Of a stretch of 64,000 nucleotides of DNA, positions 1-12,100 are shown one piece after another (position 1 is the stretch's first letter; the number at the start of each line of letters is the position of its first letter). Source of the stretch: Trichopria drosophilae. Its lineage: Eukaryota > Arthropoda > Insecta > Hymenoptera > Diapriidae. Made by a program: the position numbers and the translations under genes. The notes beneath the pieces are model-generated. The model was not told the DNA's origin. It saw only the letters and a program-made list of their open reading frames with translations, and made no database searches. The DNA lies in the NCBI GenBank assembly GCA_030407085.1, contig CM059585.1:1993001-2057000 (forward strand), read 5' to 3'.

Positions 1-711
1 TACTTTAAAAAAAAAAAAATAAAAATAAAAATTTATAAATGCACCACTTCTGCAAAACATTTTATTAATGATGAACATATCAAAAAGAAATAATTCACAC
101 AATTCCACTTGACATCAATAGTAATAATTGTAGAATGATTATGTTACACTGAAACTTCATTAATCTTGAATAAAAATTTAATTATGTCCACTTATAAATT
201 TGAAGTAATGATTATAATTTTTAGGTTAATTAACATTTGAACTTACGTATTTGTTGTTTTCCGCTCTTCTATAACTACAATTGAAATTTACTGAATTGGT
301 AATAGTAAATAAATTGGCTTTTATTTTTTTATTTTTATTGATATTTCATATAAAACAAATGGCGTTTTTCACTGGCTGCACTAGTATATGCACTGTTTAC
401 ATCTCAATAAACAATATATGTATGTCGTTGTGTTTTAGGACGTAACGTAGTGTTCGTACGGTTACTTTGGGAGCCAACGGAATATGGAACAGACCTGTTC
501 CGTTCCTTCCGTTCGGATCTTATGATTTCGATGTTTTCCTCGGTCCCATGAAGTTCTCATCTCTTCTGATTGGACATTATATAAAGCGCGCGTTCCTAAA
601 CCTTCGCGATTGTTCTGAACGCATCTTTTCTACAGTTGCTGGTTTCATGTTTCAACATTAGAAACAAAAGACGGTTAAAAAATTTGTTGTGCGTCGAAAT
701 TATTGAAAAAA
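1..711. other. Upstream region of the BEN gene, no gene seen
   Basis: AT-rich sequence with no convincing coding exon. The part from about 440 to 700 is more GC-balanced and lies directly before the BEN-gene start codon, so it probably holds the promoter and 5' UTR. No TATA box can be assigned with confidence. A 64-codon open frame at 467-661 has no recognisable family and no splice context. Confidence 0.4.
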
Positions 712-2275
712 ATGTTTGCGGGTGTTAAATATTATCGATCCTGTCCGGGACATAACGATGTGGCGGTAATTAATATTGAAGAAATTGTTAGTAAAACTTT
801 TAATCCTAACGCGATAGATCAAAAGAAATTGTTTTATGTGAGATGCGAGAAAAGTTCGACACAAAAATGTCCTGCGTTTATTTTATTTGTAACAAGTAAG
901 TACAATTTTAGTAATGTCAATGTATTTTTAAGATATATTTTTCTTGTTTAATGTTTCTGTATTGTTTGGCTTCTAACATAAAAGGTTATTTTATGAAGAA
1001 ACGATCGTAGCATCATTTCCATTTTTGTTTGCTAAATAGTATAGTTAATAGTAAAAAGCTTTTTATTAGCAACAGTTTTTTATCAGGTTTTGTTAAATCA
1101 CACAAAAATGGAAATGATGGTAAAAATTCCAATATAACCATGAAACTTGGTGGATTTTGCTCTTCTGAAACTATTCCAAGTAGTTTTATGTCAAACAGTT
1201 GCTTTTAAGGTAGTGAAAAAGTTAATACAAAACACTGGTGAAAATGGGCTCCGAGTGGACTTTCGACGAAGAATCAATAAATGCATTTTTTCTTGAAATG
1301 AAGCCACCGATGATTGCCAAACTAATCATATTAGTTTTAAGAGCTTACAATCTTGTTAATAACATATCTATATCACAATTTTCAGCCAAAATTGTATTTT
1401 TGTCTAAATCACCAAATAAGCAAAATTTAATAAGTTTCAGCGTATAAAGATGCAAAGTTATATACATGGCTGTTTATCTTTCTTTGTCCTAACCTTTCTT
1501 TATTCTTATGATTTGAAATTATCATTGCAAATAACAAATCAAAAGCATCATTGAAAGGCAGGTGTAAAAGTTCAAGTTTTGCGACAGCTCAATATTATGT
1601 TTTAACAGTCCGGATTTAATGCGTATAACGTAACTTCAGATTAGTACTGGTGGTGTTATTTTGTCAAACTTGTGTTCATCCGTCATGATTTTATCGATGT
1701 TTTTAGTAATAATGATCGATTATTGTTTTATGGTTATGTCTGTAAACATATCTAGTGGTGTGTAGATTTTTTTAAACGTCTGTTTACCAGATTCTGTCAA
1801 AGTTCAGCAGATTCTGGCCAAATACCGTCGCCCCTGGGAGGAGTTTCTGGACAGAATCTAGACCATAATCTGCCCACTGGCCAGAAATTAAGCCAGATTC
1901 TGGCCAATAATTTCGATTTCAATAATAAAAGCCGAAAAAATCCATTTTCGAAATGGATTAAAAATACTAAATGCTTCACAATGTTTCCATTGAACATTTT
2001 TTGATTGTCGTATTTTCGAAAAGTTATATATACACATATATTTAAACTTCACGCGCTGATAGTCACGATAAAATATCTTGTAGTGCTTGGGGAGTCGAGG
2101 GAAGTAATGCATTACCGTTTTTGACTGACAAATCGAATTGAGATTTTGTTTTCACAAAAATCTTCATTGATTCTTCATCTACAATACTGAATTTTTAGTT
2201 TTTTGATTCCGAAAACTTCCCTCGACTCCCCAAGCGTTACAAGATATTTTATCGTGACTATCAGCGCGTGAAGTT

Positions 2276-2322
<47 letters not shown>

Positions 2323-5300
2323 ATTTTTTACAGTGTTCGTTGTCTTCAGAAAACTATACAGACCAAATCCTCTAAGTTTCGAATCGATTCGTCATTTCGT
2401 AAACGAGAAATCGTAAGTTATGTTTTAAAATGTAGTGATTTTTAAGAAAAAATATTTTACTTTTTTTTATTTTTTTTCGCGAAATCTTGACATCAAATAA
2501 AAAATTTCCAATGGAAACATTGTGAAACATTTAGTATTTTTAATCCATTTTTGAAAATGGATTTTTTCGGCTTTTACTAGCTGCCTCATTCCGCGTTTCG
2601 AGCGCCTGTCCGGTTTTAGAATACAGACTCTCAATTCGTCAGTAATAAAAATATCCCATTTGAATCAATTAAAACGATTCGTTATTGACTTTACTTTTCT
2701 TCCAAATGGCTGAGATTTCTCAAATGATATTATATTAAAGCTTTTAGTCATTTTTCAAAGTAAATTAATGCCTTGACACTTTTGGTCATGTCGCTGCATA
2801 AGTTTTGTCGTTATCCAATTTGGCCCTACTTTTGTTTCAGCTATTTATATACATAAATTAAAAATTTTATTAACATACTTTCTTAATTAGATCGCAATAT
2901 ATGGGAATTAATATCTTTGGCTAATTGCGTGTTTTATCGTAGAAACAGAAAAAGAAGCTTCAAACAGAATAGCCAGTGAGCGGATCAAATATCCACCCAG
3001 CAGCAAAATTAATCCGGCGACTACTGACTCGGAAGTTGAAAATTATAAAAAAAAACCGGCCAAGAAAGGAACTAAAAGAGTCTACACTCCGCCTTCTTCC
3101 TCTTCATACATGTCAAATATTATTAATAATAAAGTTAGAAAATTGAAAGGACAAGAAAGAAAAACACCATCTCCGTTAAGTGATGAGGAGACAAGTACTT
3201 TAGACTCATTGTCAGATCAGGAATTGGATTATTCAAATAATAATTCTAAACTTGCTAAGGGTAAGTCACCGAATTTACTTGAAGACTCGAAATCAGACAA
3301 CCAACTGTCGGATACAGACGATAAAATAGATAATGAGGTATCCTCATTAAAAGAAGAGTTACGGAAAAGAGATGAATTAATTGAGGAACTAAGAAAAAGA
3401 AATGCTGCACTTCAAGACAAATTAATTTATAGATTAGAAACACTAAACAGTAAGTTTGTTCTTTTTTTTAAATGTACATACAACTGATTGATTTTGCTGA
3501 TGAAACCTTGAGTAAATTGTGCTTTATGAAACATTTTTATTTGAAACAAATTAACATTGTTCGATCATTTCTTTCTTAATTTTGATGATAAAATTGAAAA
3601 ATAAATATAAAAAAAGAATTTACGAGTAACAACACATAACCTTATTGGAAAATAATAGTAATTTTCGTATCAAGGGTGGAAAAGTGGTTCTCCCGTGGTG
3701 CGAACAATATTTTTAGATTCTGGAGGTGTGGGCATGGCCATTTCACAAATGAAAACGCAAAAGAGCGTGAAATGGCCATTTTACGCTTCCTGAATCGAAA
3801 AAGTACATATAAGGGTAAAAAAAGTAATTATCATATATAAATTTTAATTATTTTCAAACTTGTTTCATTCTTTCATGGATGTAATCTACAATTTTTACAG
3901 TATTTGTCCAAGCCACTTTAAAAGAAAATCTGAAGTTAGTCTAATAGAGTTTTAGTACATACGACTGTATGTTGTAATTTTTCTTTCCTTGCAGAAAACA
4001 TTGAAGACGTGGAGAACGAAGCTGCAAATGCCCGGGGAAAACAAACATTCCAAAAAGTTGGCGCACTGAATGCAGACAAGGTATGAACGTATACATGAAA
4101 GTAAAATCTTCTAACGAATAATTATCTACTTAAGGAATGATTTAAATTAATTTTTGTAATTATTTTCAAGTTCGGTATGCATAAATATTTCATCAATTCA
4201 TTAATTATATTATTACAGATTCATATCGGAAGGAATGTGTGGATCAAGCAGATTCAATATGATTGCGTGGTGGTTACAGCTAAATCACCCCAGACTTTCG
4301 TCAATGGTTTAGCTGGTGCTACGTTTGGTTTAAAAACCCTGTTAGAGAGTAGTGTTACGGGAGTCGCGTCTAATAGAAAAAAGAAATTTAATGTTCCAGC
4401 ACGACCTCGTCTCAATCCGAGAATCGTGGGTGCTATACAAGGTTCATTGTTTTTCTAGTTATATCTTTTCATGTCCTCCAAAATAAAATATAAATTACTG
4501 TTCTTTTTTTCATTTGTAGACTCTCTGCAATTCTGGGCTGAAAATTGCATACCGCCTTACGATTCAGTAAAGATTCAGTACTTTGTAAGTGAAGTACCGA
4601 CTATTTTAAGTAAATATATTACCAGACTCAGAGCGAAGCACTGCAAAAAAGACCCACGTGAGTTCCATATATTTCTTACATTGCATGTAACACAAACACG
4701 TTCACCGTTCTGAATACAGGTGTTTTTATATCAGTATTGCAAAATCCGTAAACGTACTATTCTTTGCTATTGTTATATAACAAATCGTGTGCAATACGGA
4801 GACAACATTTCTTCAACGACAATCTAAAAAAACCGATTTCCCTGCCAATGTAGAATGATTAAAATTATTTAAAAGGTTTCAGTTTAAAATGGATCCGATC
4901 TAAAAAAGGTTTCGAACAAATTATACATACTTGCAAAATACGACAAAGTTTTTGTAATATTAAAGTGAAAAAAGAAAAATTGTTATCTTTGCGATATACG
5001 ACTTTAAAGCAATAAAAAAAATTAGTTATTACAAAACTTTTTTTTAGGTTTAAATTTATGTTGTTTGTAGAACAATAAAACATTTTCCTTATTTACGGAT
5101 TATGATAAATGACTGCTTATTATCTCGAGCAACGACGAGGAATCCCACTGTTTTTTTTTTAAATAATTCCGTAATTTTAATCATTTCTAATCCCGATTTA
5201 ATTACTTTCATTTTGTGTACTTAAGAATCGTTCTTTGAGATGCTGTCAATTTTTTGAAAGTATACAAAGAAAACATTACTTAACCATTTTCAATAGCATT

Positions 5301-6335
5301 TCAAGCATTCGGAATTTTTTATTTTGTGAATCTTTTTGTATATGTATATCAGGTCAAAAAATAGGATTCGGAAAATTTTAAAAATATTATATTCTTAACA
5401 CTTCTTGAGTCGACTCTTTTTTAAATTATATTCTTTTCTTAACACACTAACTCACATTTTAGAGTCAGAAAAGGCAACAAAAACACAAAGTGTCACTACT
5501 GAGGCTATTGGTACTCCTGCTGACATGGGAGAAAACAAGGAATGCTCGGAAAATGGACCGAGGGATAACGGGGTAGATCCCCTCGTAATAGAAGATAACA
5601 CCACTCAACAGAATATGGTCACTGGAGAGATACAGGTAAGAATTCTGGATTTAAATACAAATATTTTGCGATAATAACAAATAGCATTGTTGTTTTTTCA
5701 ATTTGTTTTTAATTACTTCTTAATTAACTATTTGCATATGAAAATTTCATGTGTTTTCATGTAAACACTACAAACGTTAAAAAAAATCGTTTTTCATGGT
5801 AAATGCATTCTACAGCAGTTCGGTATCAAAAGCTATAAACGATACAAATAAATATTTGTAATATGAAACTAAATTTGTCGGATGGTCTGCAAAGCTGCTT
5901 AGTCGCAGGGACTCTCCCTTTAATTAAACTGATTGTACTTTTTGGTTTTTGTTGCTACATTGTATTAGGTACAGAGTTGTACTGTATTTGTATTCAATTG
6001 ATATAAAGACTTTTTACAGATTTTGACAATTTAAATTGACTAATTTATTATAAATAAATTACTACTTTTTATTCCAATATTACAATTCTAAATTATTGCG
6101 TTTTTCATGTGTATTCACGTGTATTATTTCCGATTTCTGCACAGTCACACTAATCCGAATTTATAATTATTCTACTTTGTTAATACTTTGTTCAAAATAG
6201 TTGAATCATTTTTATTAATTTTCATTTTCTTTTTCATTAAAGGATATGGGCACTAATGAACAAGAAATATCGGATCAAGAATTAAATGACAAAATCGAGA
6301 TCATGAGTGAGCCAGATGACGATGTTCAACTTTAA
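712..6335 (+). CDS. BEN domain-containing protein, 7 exons, 467 aa
   Basis: Exons read at 712-895, 2943-3449, 3995-4080, 4219-4441, 4520-4657, 5463-5635 and 6243-6335 join in one frame of 468 codons including the TAA stop. Every intron is GT-AG and all phases agree. The first part (residues 1-61) is unrecognised. Residues about 62-190 are polar, rich in Lys, Ser and Asp and probably disordered. Residues about 195-230 form a coiled coil (SLKEELRKRDELIEELRKR). Residues about 260-379 look like a BEN domain: the run FVNGLAGATFG, then LLESSVTGVASNRKKK, then RPRLNPRIVGAIQ and an aromatic segment with FW. BEN domains bind DNA or mediate chromatin contacts, often as transcriptional repressors, so a nuclear role is inferred. 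The tail is acidic. The exon 1 ATG at 712 follows an in-frame TTG at 703; the ATG is preferred. Which BEN paralogue this is cannot be said. Confidence 0.82.
1927..2577. repeat. Foldback element in BEN intron 1
   Basis: Imperfect inverted repeat. The left arm, about 1927-2105, pairs with 2210-2282 (inner block, containing GACTCCCC near the loop) and with about 2494-2577 (outer block, containing AATCCATTTT). The right arm has about 210 extra bases between the two blocks, including a (TA)n run. It looks like a non-autonomous foldback element; ends and target duplication are not resolved. Confidence 0.65.
2279..2319. repeat. (AT)n microsatellite
   Basis: About 20 uninterrupted AT dinucleotides inside the right arm of the foldback element of BEN intron 1. 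Confidence 0.95.
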
Positions 6336-6386
6336 TAAGCATTTTAAACTTTTCAAATTATCTTTTTAAATATGTTAACTTTTGCT

Positions 6387-6392
6387 AATAAA
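6387..6392 (+). terminator. Poly(A) signal of the BEN gene
   Basis: AATAAA 52 bases after the TAA stop, in an AT-rich 3' flank. This is the first canonical hexamer after the gene. Confidence 0.6.
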
Positions 6393-6734
6393 TACACATC
6401 TGAATAATTCCAGTGCTTTTTTTCTGAATTATAGAGATATGTAACCCATCCTAATAAATATTTAAATTCCTTCTATCCTTTCCCTTCTATACTAGATGGC
6501 ATAGTTTCGAAAAATTATCTAGACATATATATAATATTAAATACATAAACAATACAAATAAAACAGATATTCTTTACAGTCAAATTTAAAAATAAAAAGA
6601 CATTGAATATTAAAGGTAGAATATTAGATTACATCAGATTGGCTAAGAGTTTGGAATATATATAATTATTATGAGGATATGTATGAACATGGGGTAAGAA
6701 AATATATGACTTTTCTAAAATTATTACTTGCAGC

Positions 6735-7790
6735 TTATATTTCAAAAACGGTTTCGTTTTATCTCTCCTCTAACCTCTGTACCCGAATACGTCCATCCCT
6801 TCCTATACTTGCACATGGTACTATAGATATACAAAAGGGATAGGAAAATATAGGCATTTTCTGTCACTGTGAATACACGTTATTTTTCAAAATCGGTTTC
6901 TTTTTTCTTTCGCCTATTCTCTGTATTCAAAGTCTTCTACTATCTCTACCTATACTTGGACACGACAGTATAAGAAAAATTAAATAGAACGATATAGATG
7001 TTTTTTTTTCTCTGACGGAAAATGAGGTTTCTTTTAAGATTTTTCCGATTCTCAGTACATATCTTTCTTTTCCTCATCGTATAGCACGAATAAACGAAGA
7101 GAAAGAATAAAGAATTGGAGAGAGATTAAAAGAGATACCGCGCTTAAGAAACGCAAATTGTATACTTTACGTCAGAGCAAGAATAAAACATGTATATCGT
7201 CATATCCCATTTTTGTGACACTCCCGTGCCCAAGTATAGGTAGAGATTGGTAGAAGACTTTGAATACAGAGAATAGGCGAAAGATAAGAAAAAAACAATT
7301 TTGGAAAATAACGTGCATTCACAGTGATAGAGAAGACCTATATATTCCTATCCCTTTTTTATACCTACTATTGTGTGCAGGTATAGGGAGGGAAAGAGAT
7401 TTTTGGATGCGAAGGATAGATGAGGGATAGAAGAGGATACCGTTTTTGGGATGCAAAACGACTTGGAAGGGATAGAAAAGTTCTATCTTTTTCTATCTCA
7501 TTTGTATACACGTAGTATAGAAAGGGATAGAGATGTTCGGATGCGAGAGATAGGTAAGAGATAGAAAAGGATATCGATTTTGGGATGCAAAACGTATACT
7601 TGGAAGAGATAGAAAAGTTCTATCTTTTTCTATTATATTTGTATACACATAGGATAGAAAGGGATAGAGATGTTCGAATGTGAAAGATAGATAAGAGATA
7701 GGAAAGGATATCGATTTTGGGATGCAAAACGTATACTTGAAAGGGATAGAAAAGTTCTATCTTTTTATATCCCATATTTTTTATCCCTTT
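6735..7790. repeat. Long inverted repeat running into a ~135-bp tandem array
   Basis: About 6735-6965 is the reverse complement of about 7228-7460; for example CTGTATTCAAAGTCTTCTAC near 6920 pairs with its complement near 7250. The right side runs into a tandem array in which GGGATGCAAAACG recurs at 7448, 7582 and 7719, giving a period of about 134-137 bp. Units are full of the word GGGATAGA and its variants. No coding potential is seen. Confidence 0.75.
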
Positions 7791-8010
7791 TTATCTTTTT
7801 TCTTCCAGCAGGGAACGAACATAAACGAAAATACGGCAGTGGGGGTAGTGAGGGACAGTCGGTCGCTATATTGGAAAACCCGACCGCATAACTTAGGATG
7901 GGGACGACTGTATGGTTATATCAAAACGATTGAGTGATTTTTTTTTCCCTAAGAAAGCACCTGATGAAAAGAAGTCAAAATTTACGGCATTTCAGGACGA
8001 AACGGGTTAA

Positions 8011-8556
8011 CCCATTAACGTCAAGTAGGACACTTTTTGGACGAATTTTCGAATTTTCGAAAAATAAAAAATTTTAACAATATATTCTGGAAAAATTTTA
8101 GAGCATTTTTTGACTCATTCTAAAACGTATTTATTCTTAGAACATTTTTTCTGAAGTCTATAGTTTTCAAGAAAAACTATTGTTAAGTTTTAATTAGAAA
8201 TTTGTCATTGGAGTCGCCATTTTGTGATCACCATGTTAGTTTTTAAATATTACACAAATTTATCTTAATACTATAACTATTGGGTCCACGTTTAATGAAG
8301 AAATTTTCTGACGACAAATTTTCTTTCGATGAGAAAAAAATGTTTTATAAAAAAGAACACTCGATTTTTCGCTTTATTTTGACATTTAAATCGCCATATT
8401 TAATGTTCTAATTAAGATAGCTCAATTTTGACAACAGCACTGAAACGATCGACCTCGAAAATAGTAAGACATTTCAATTTATTTGAAGTTGGATTTTCAT
8501 ATGAAATTTTTTATTGAAATTTAAGTGAAAAAAGTGTCCTTCTTGACGTTAATGGG
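8011..8556. mobile_element. piggyBac-like non-autonomous element, complete
   Basis: Terminal inverted repeats begin CCCATTAACGTCAAG and end with CTTGACGTTAATGGG. TTAA lies immediately outside both ends (8007-8010 and 8557-8560). CCC...GGG ends with a TTAA duplication are the hallmark of piggyBac-type transposition. At 546 bp it encodes nothing recognisable and must have been moved by a transposase encoded elsewhere. Confidence 0.8.
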
Positions 8557-8560
8557 TTAA

Positions 8561-9187
8561 TCCCTTTTCGTTTACTGGGAAGTCAAACCGAAAAAAAACA
8601 CACCGTTCAAAAAAGTACACGACAAAAAGACCATAAAAACACACAGTGGCAAAAAAACACTATAAAAAAGAGGTTAGGTCACTAAAAAATCTGATTGGTC
8701 GACGAGCCTAGTTACATGACAAAAAAGCTGATTGGATATTTTTTTAAGATTCCCTATTTCTCGTTGCATTCCAAAAAAGTTTTCCCCGAAAATGTTACTA
8801 GTAATTCCTTCTTAACCTCTGAAAAATGTAGTGATTTCTTGGTGACCAGCGCAGCTGACTGCGGATGTGTGACACCATATGTATGTGCATACCTGCATTA
8901 TCGTACACATTTACATTAGAGATTTGTATGCACCAAAACAAGGCATTGTCGCGTATAAAACTACATTCGTAGACTGCGTATAAAGCTGCACCCTCTACAA
9001 ATTAGTCTCAGACTTGAATGCAAAGTATATTGTACATCCCTGTACTACACTTGTTAAGTATACACTGTAGTGTATTTAGTAATTAACGATAAAATACGTG
9101 GCTAAAAACGTCACTTTATCATCAAAAACACGAAATTGTGTTCTTTAACATCCGTGGTTAAAGTAATTAATTTTATCAGTAATAAAT
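8561..9187. other. HID1 upstream region, no separate gene seen
   Basis: About 630 bases between the small TTAA element and the HID1 start codon. The 74-codon open frame at 8695-8919 resembles nothing known to me. The last 150 bases before the ATG probably contain the HID1 promoter and 5' UTR. Confidence 0.35.
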
Positions 9188-12100
9188 ATGGGTAACGCAG
9201 ATACTAAAGTAAACTTCCGCAAGGCAGTTATTCAACTAACATCTAAAACGAAGGCAAGTATTAATTATACTTTAAACAAAACATAAAAAATCTAATTACT
9301 TTGGTGCGTTTAGGTAATCGAAGCTGGTAACGATGAGTTTTGGGACCAATTTTGGTCAGAAAACGTATCCAGCGTCCAAGATGTTTTCACTCTCATTCCT
9401 GCTTCGGAAATTCGAATCTTGAGAGAAGAAGCGCCTTCGAATCTTGCAACTCTTTGTTACAAAGCTGTCGAAAAATTAGTCAAGGCTGTCGATAGCAGCT
9501 GTCGTACCCAAAATGAGCAACAAACAGTTTTAAACTGTTGTCGATTGCTAACAAGAATTTTACCATACATCTTCGAAGACCCAGACTGGAAAGGATTCTT
9601 CTGGTCGAGTTTGCCAGGAAAAGAAAACGAAGATAGCATACCGCTGGCTCATTCTTTACTCAACGCTATTTGTGTAAATATTCTCAATCATTCCATTTCA
9701 TGTTCAATTTTTAATTGATTATTTGTTGCAGGATCTGATGTTCTGTCCAGATTTCACAGTCACTACAACGAGAAAGTCTGGACCTGTAAGTTAATTCGAT
9801 TGACAAAATTGGAGGAAACTAATTTCTATTTATTTTCAGGATAAAGTCGACGATCTACAATCTATAGACAGCTGCGAGTATATTTGGGAAGCTGGAGTCG
9901 GTTTTGCTCAAACTCCACCCAGGAATCCAATAATGCTTGCCAATCGAGCAGAATTAATTAAAGTTTTACTAACGTGTTGTAGCGAGACGATGTATTGTCC
10001 ACCTACAGATCTCTCCGAAGCTCCAAACAGATGGATTCAGTATCTAACGAGTACTGAAAACCGACACGCTTTGCCGATGTTTACATCACTGTTAAACACT
10101 GTCTGTGCGTATGATCCAGTCGGCTATGGAATGCCTTACAATCATTTGATTTTCACCGACTCGATGGAGCCTCTAGTGGACATTACGTTACAAATTTTAA
10201 TCGTCACGCTTGATCACGATCCGAGCGGTGGTGCACACACGGAATACGGATCTCCAGGCGACAATCTTTTCATCAATTACCTCAGTCGCATACACCGAGA
10301 CGACGGTAAATAATATTACTTCAAAAAATTGAATCGTTTGTAAATGTTTAAATTTTTCCAGATTTTCAATTTGTGGTAAAAGGAATTGCTCGATTATTGA
10401 ACAATCCTCTTATGCAGACCTACTTACCGAACTCTACGAAAAAAGTACATTTTCATCAAGAGTTGTTGGTATTCTTCTGGAAATTGTGCGACTACAATAA
10501 GAAATTCTTATATTACGTTTTGAAAAGTTCAGACGTTTTAGATATTTTAGTTCCAATCTTGTATCATCTGAACGACTCCAGAGCTGATCAATGTAAGTAA
10601 GTTTTATTGCATTTGTAATTGTTATTAACATTATTTTTTACTTGTAGCTCGAGTTGGTTTAATGCACATTGGAGTTTTTATTCTTCTGCTGTTGAGCGGA
10701 GAAAGAAACTTTGGGGTTAGGTTGAACAAACTTTACACTGCGACAGTACCCATGGACATTCCTGTTTTTACAGGTTAGTAAATTAATTTTGATCGGTTTA
10801 TCCAAATTAATGACTGTTATATCTCGCAGGAACCCATGCAGACCTCTTGATCATAGTTTTCCATAAGATAATCACTACCGGACATCAGAGACTTCAGCCA
10901 TTGTTCGATTGCCTTCTAACGATTCTAGTCAACGTTTCGCCATACTTGAAAACATTGTCAATGGTCGCCAGTACGAAACTTTTGCACTTGCTCGAAGCCT
11001 TCAGTACTCCATGGTTTTTGTTTTCTGCTCCAACGAATCATCATCTGGTTTTCTTTCTGCTGGAAATCTTCAATAACATCATACAGGTAACTTTTACGAT
11101 TTACATTTCGAAATAGTTGAAATAAATTTGTTTTTATTTCCAGTATCAGTTCGACGGTAACAATAACCTAATTTATACGATCATAAGAAAGAGACAAGTT
11201 TTTCATACGCTTGCTAACATGCCGAGTGACTGTAACACAATTGCGAAGTCTCTGAGTAAACGACAGAAGAAACATGTACCGAATAGTCGATCTATAGAAA
11301 ATGTGAACGAAGCAGCAATGGAAGGTTCTCATCCGGCGCAACCTGCCGAGCCTGGAACTTTGAAAGCTACGTTACTCGAAACACCTGGTATTGAAAATAT
11401 GACCGAAAGAGAATCGGCTCATCCTTTGAGTCCACCGGCAGACTTGGCTGTGCATGGGTCTTCGTCGGGCAACAAAACTTCGGATGAAGAAGAAGAAGAA
11501 GAAGAAACGTTACAAAATTCTGTAACACCGGTGAGTAATTTTTGAATTAATTTGACAAAAATTGGCGAAGGAATGTTAATATTGATCAATTCCATTTCAA
11601 ATCATGCAATGAAAATAAGTTTGAAAATCTTCCTGATGTTATATGTTATGAAACGAGGAAAGTAAGATCACCATTCTTGTAATGTACAGTAGAACCTCCG
11701 TTATCGAATATTCAGACGCCTCCGTTAACGAATAACTTCCCCTCAATTAGTCTCCCCACTCTAGACACGACGTTGTAGATGGCCAACATGGAGTATCGAT
11801 ACGTCGCGTTGATTCGATTCACATATCGATACAATATCGCCTATGTATGTATAATGCCCTGTAACTCCTAACCTTAAAATGTTTAAACATCTAAAAAATG
11901 TACATACGTGCATTTCGTTTTTATTTTAAAAATTATTTATGTAAGGAATTATGTATATTTTAGGAATTATTTACATAGGTATAGTATATTTCTTACACAT
12001 TAATAATAAATAAATACATAAAAAAATTAAGTATTAATAAATATTAATTAATGTCGTATCCAAATATCCGAATGCGCATGCGCGGCGGAAGAATACATGT

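Noticed and set aside
467..661. 64-codon frame before the BEN gene as an upstream gene
   Set aside because: No family resemblance and it lies in the likely promoter or 5' UTR; it starts and ends without splice or expression signals.
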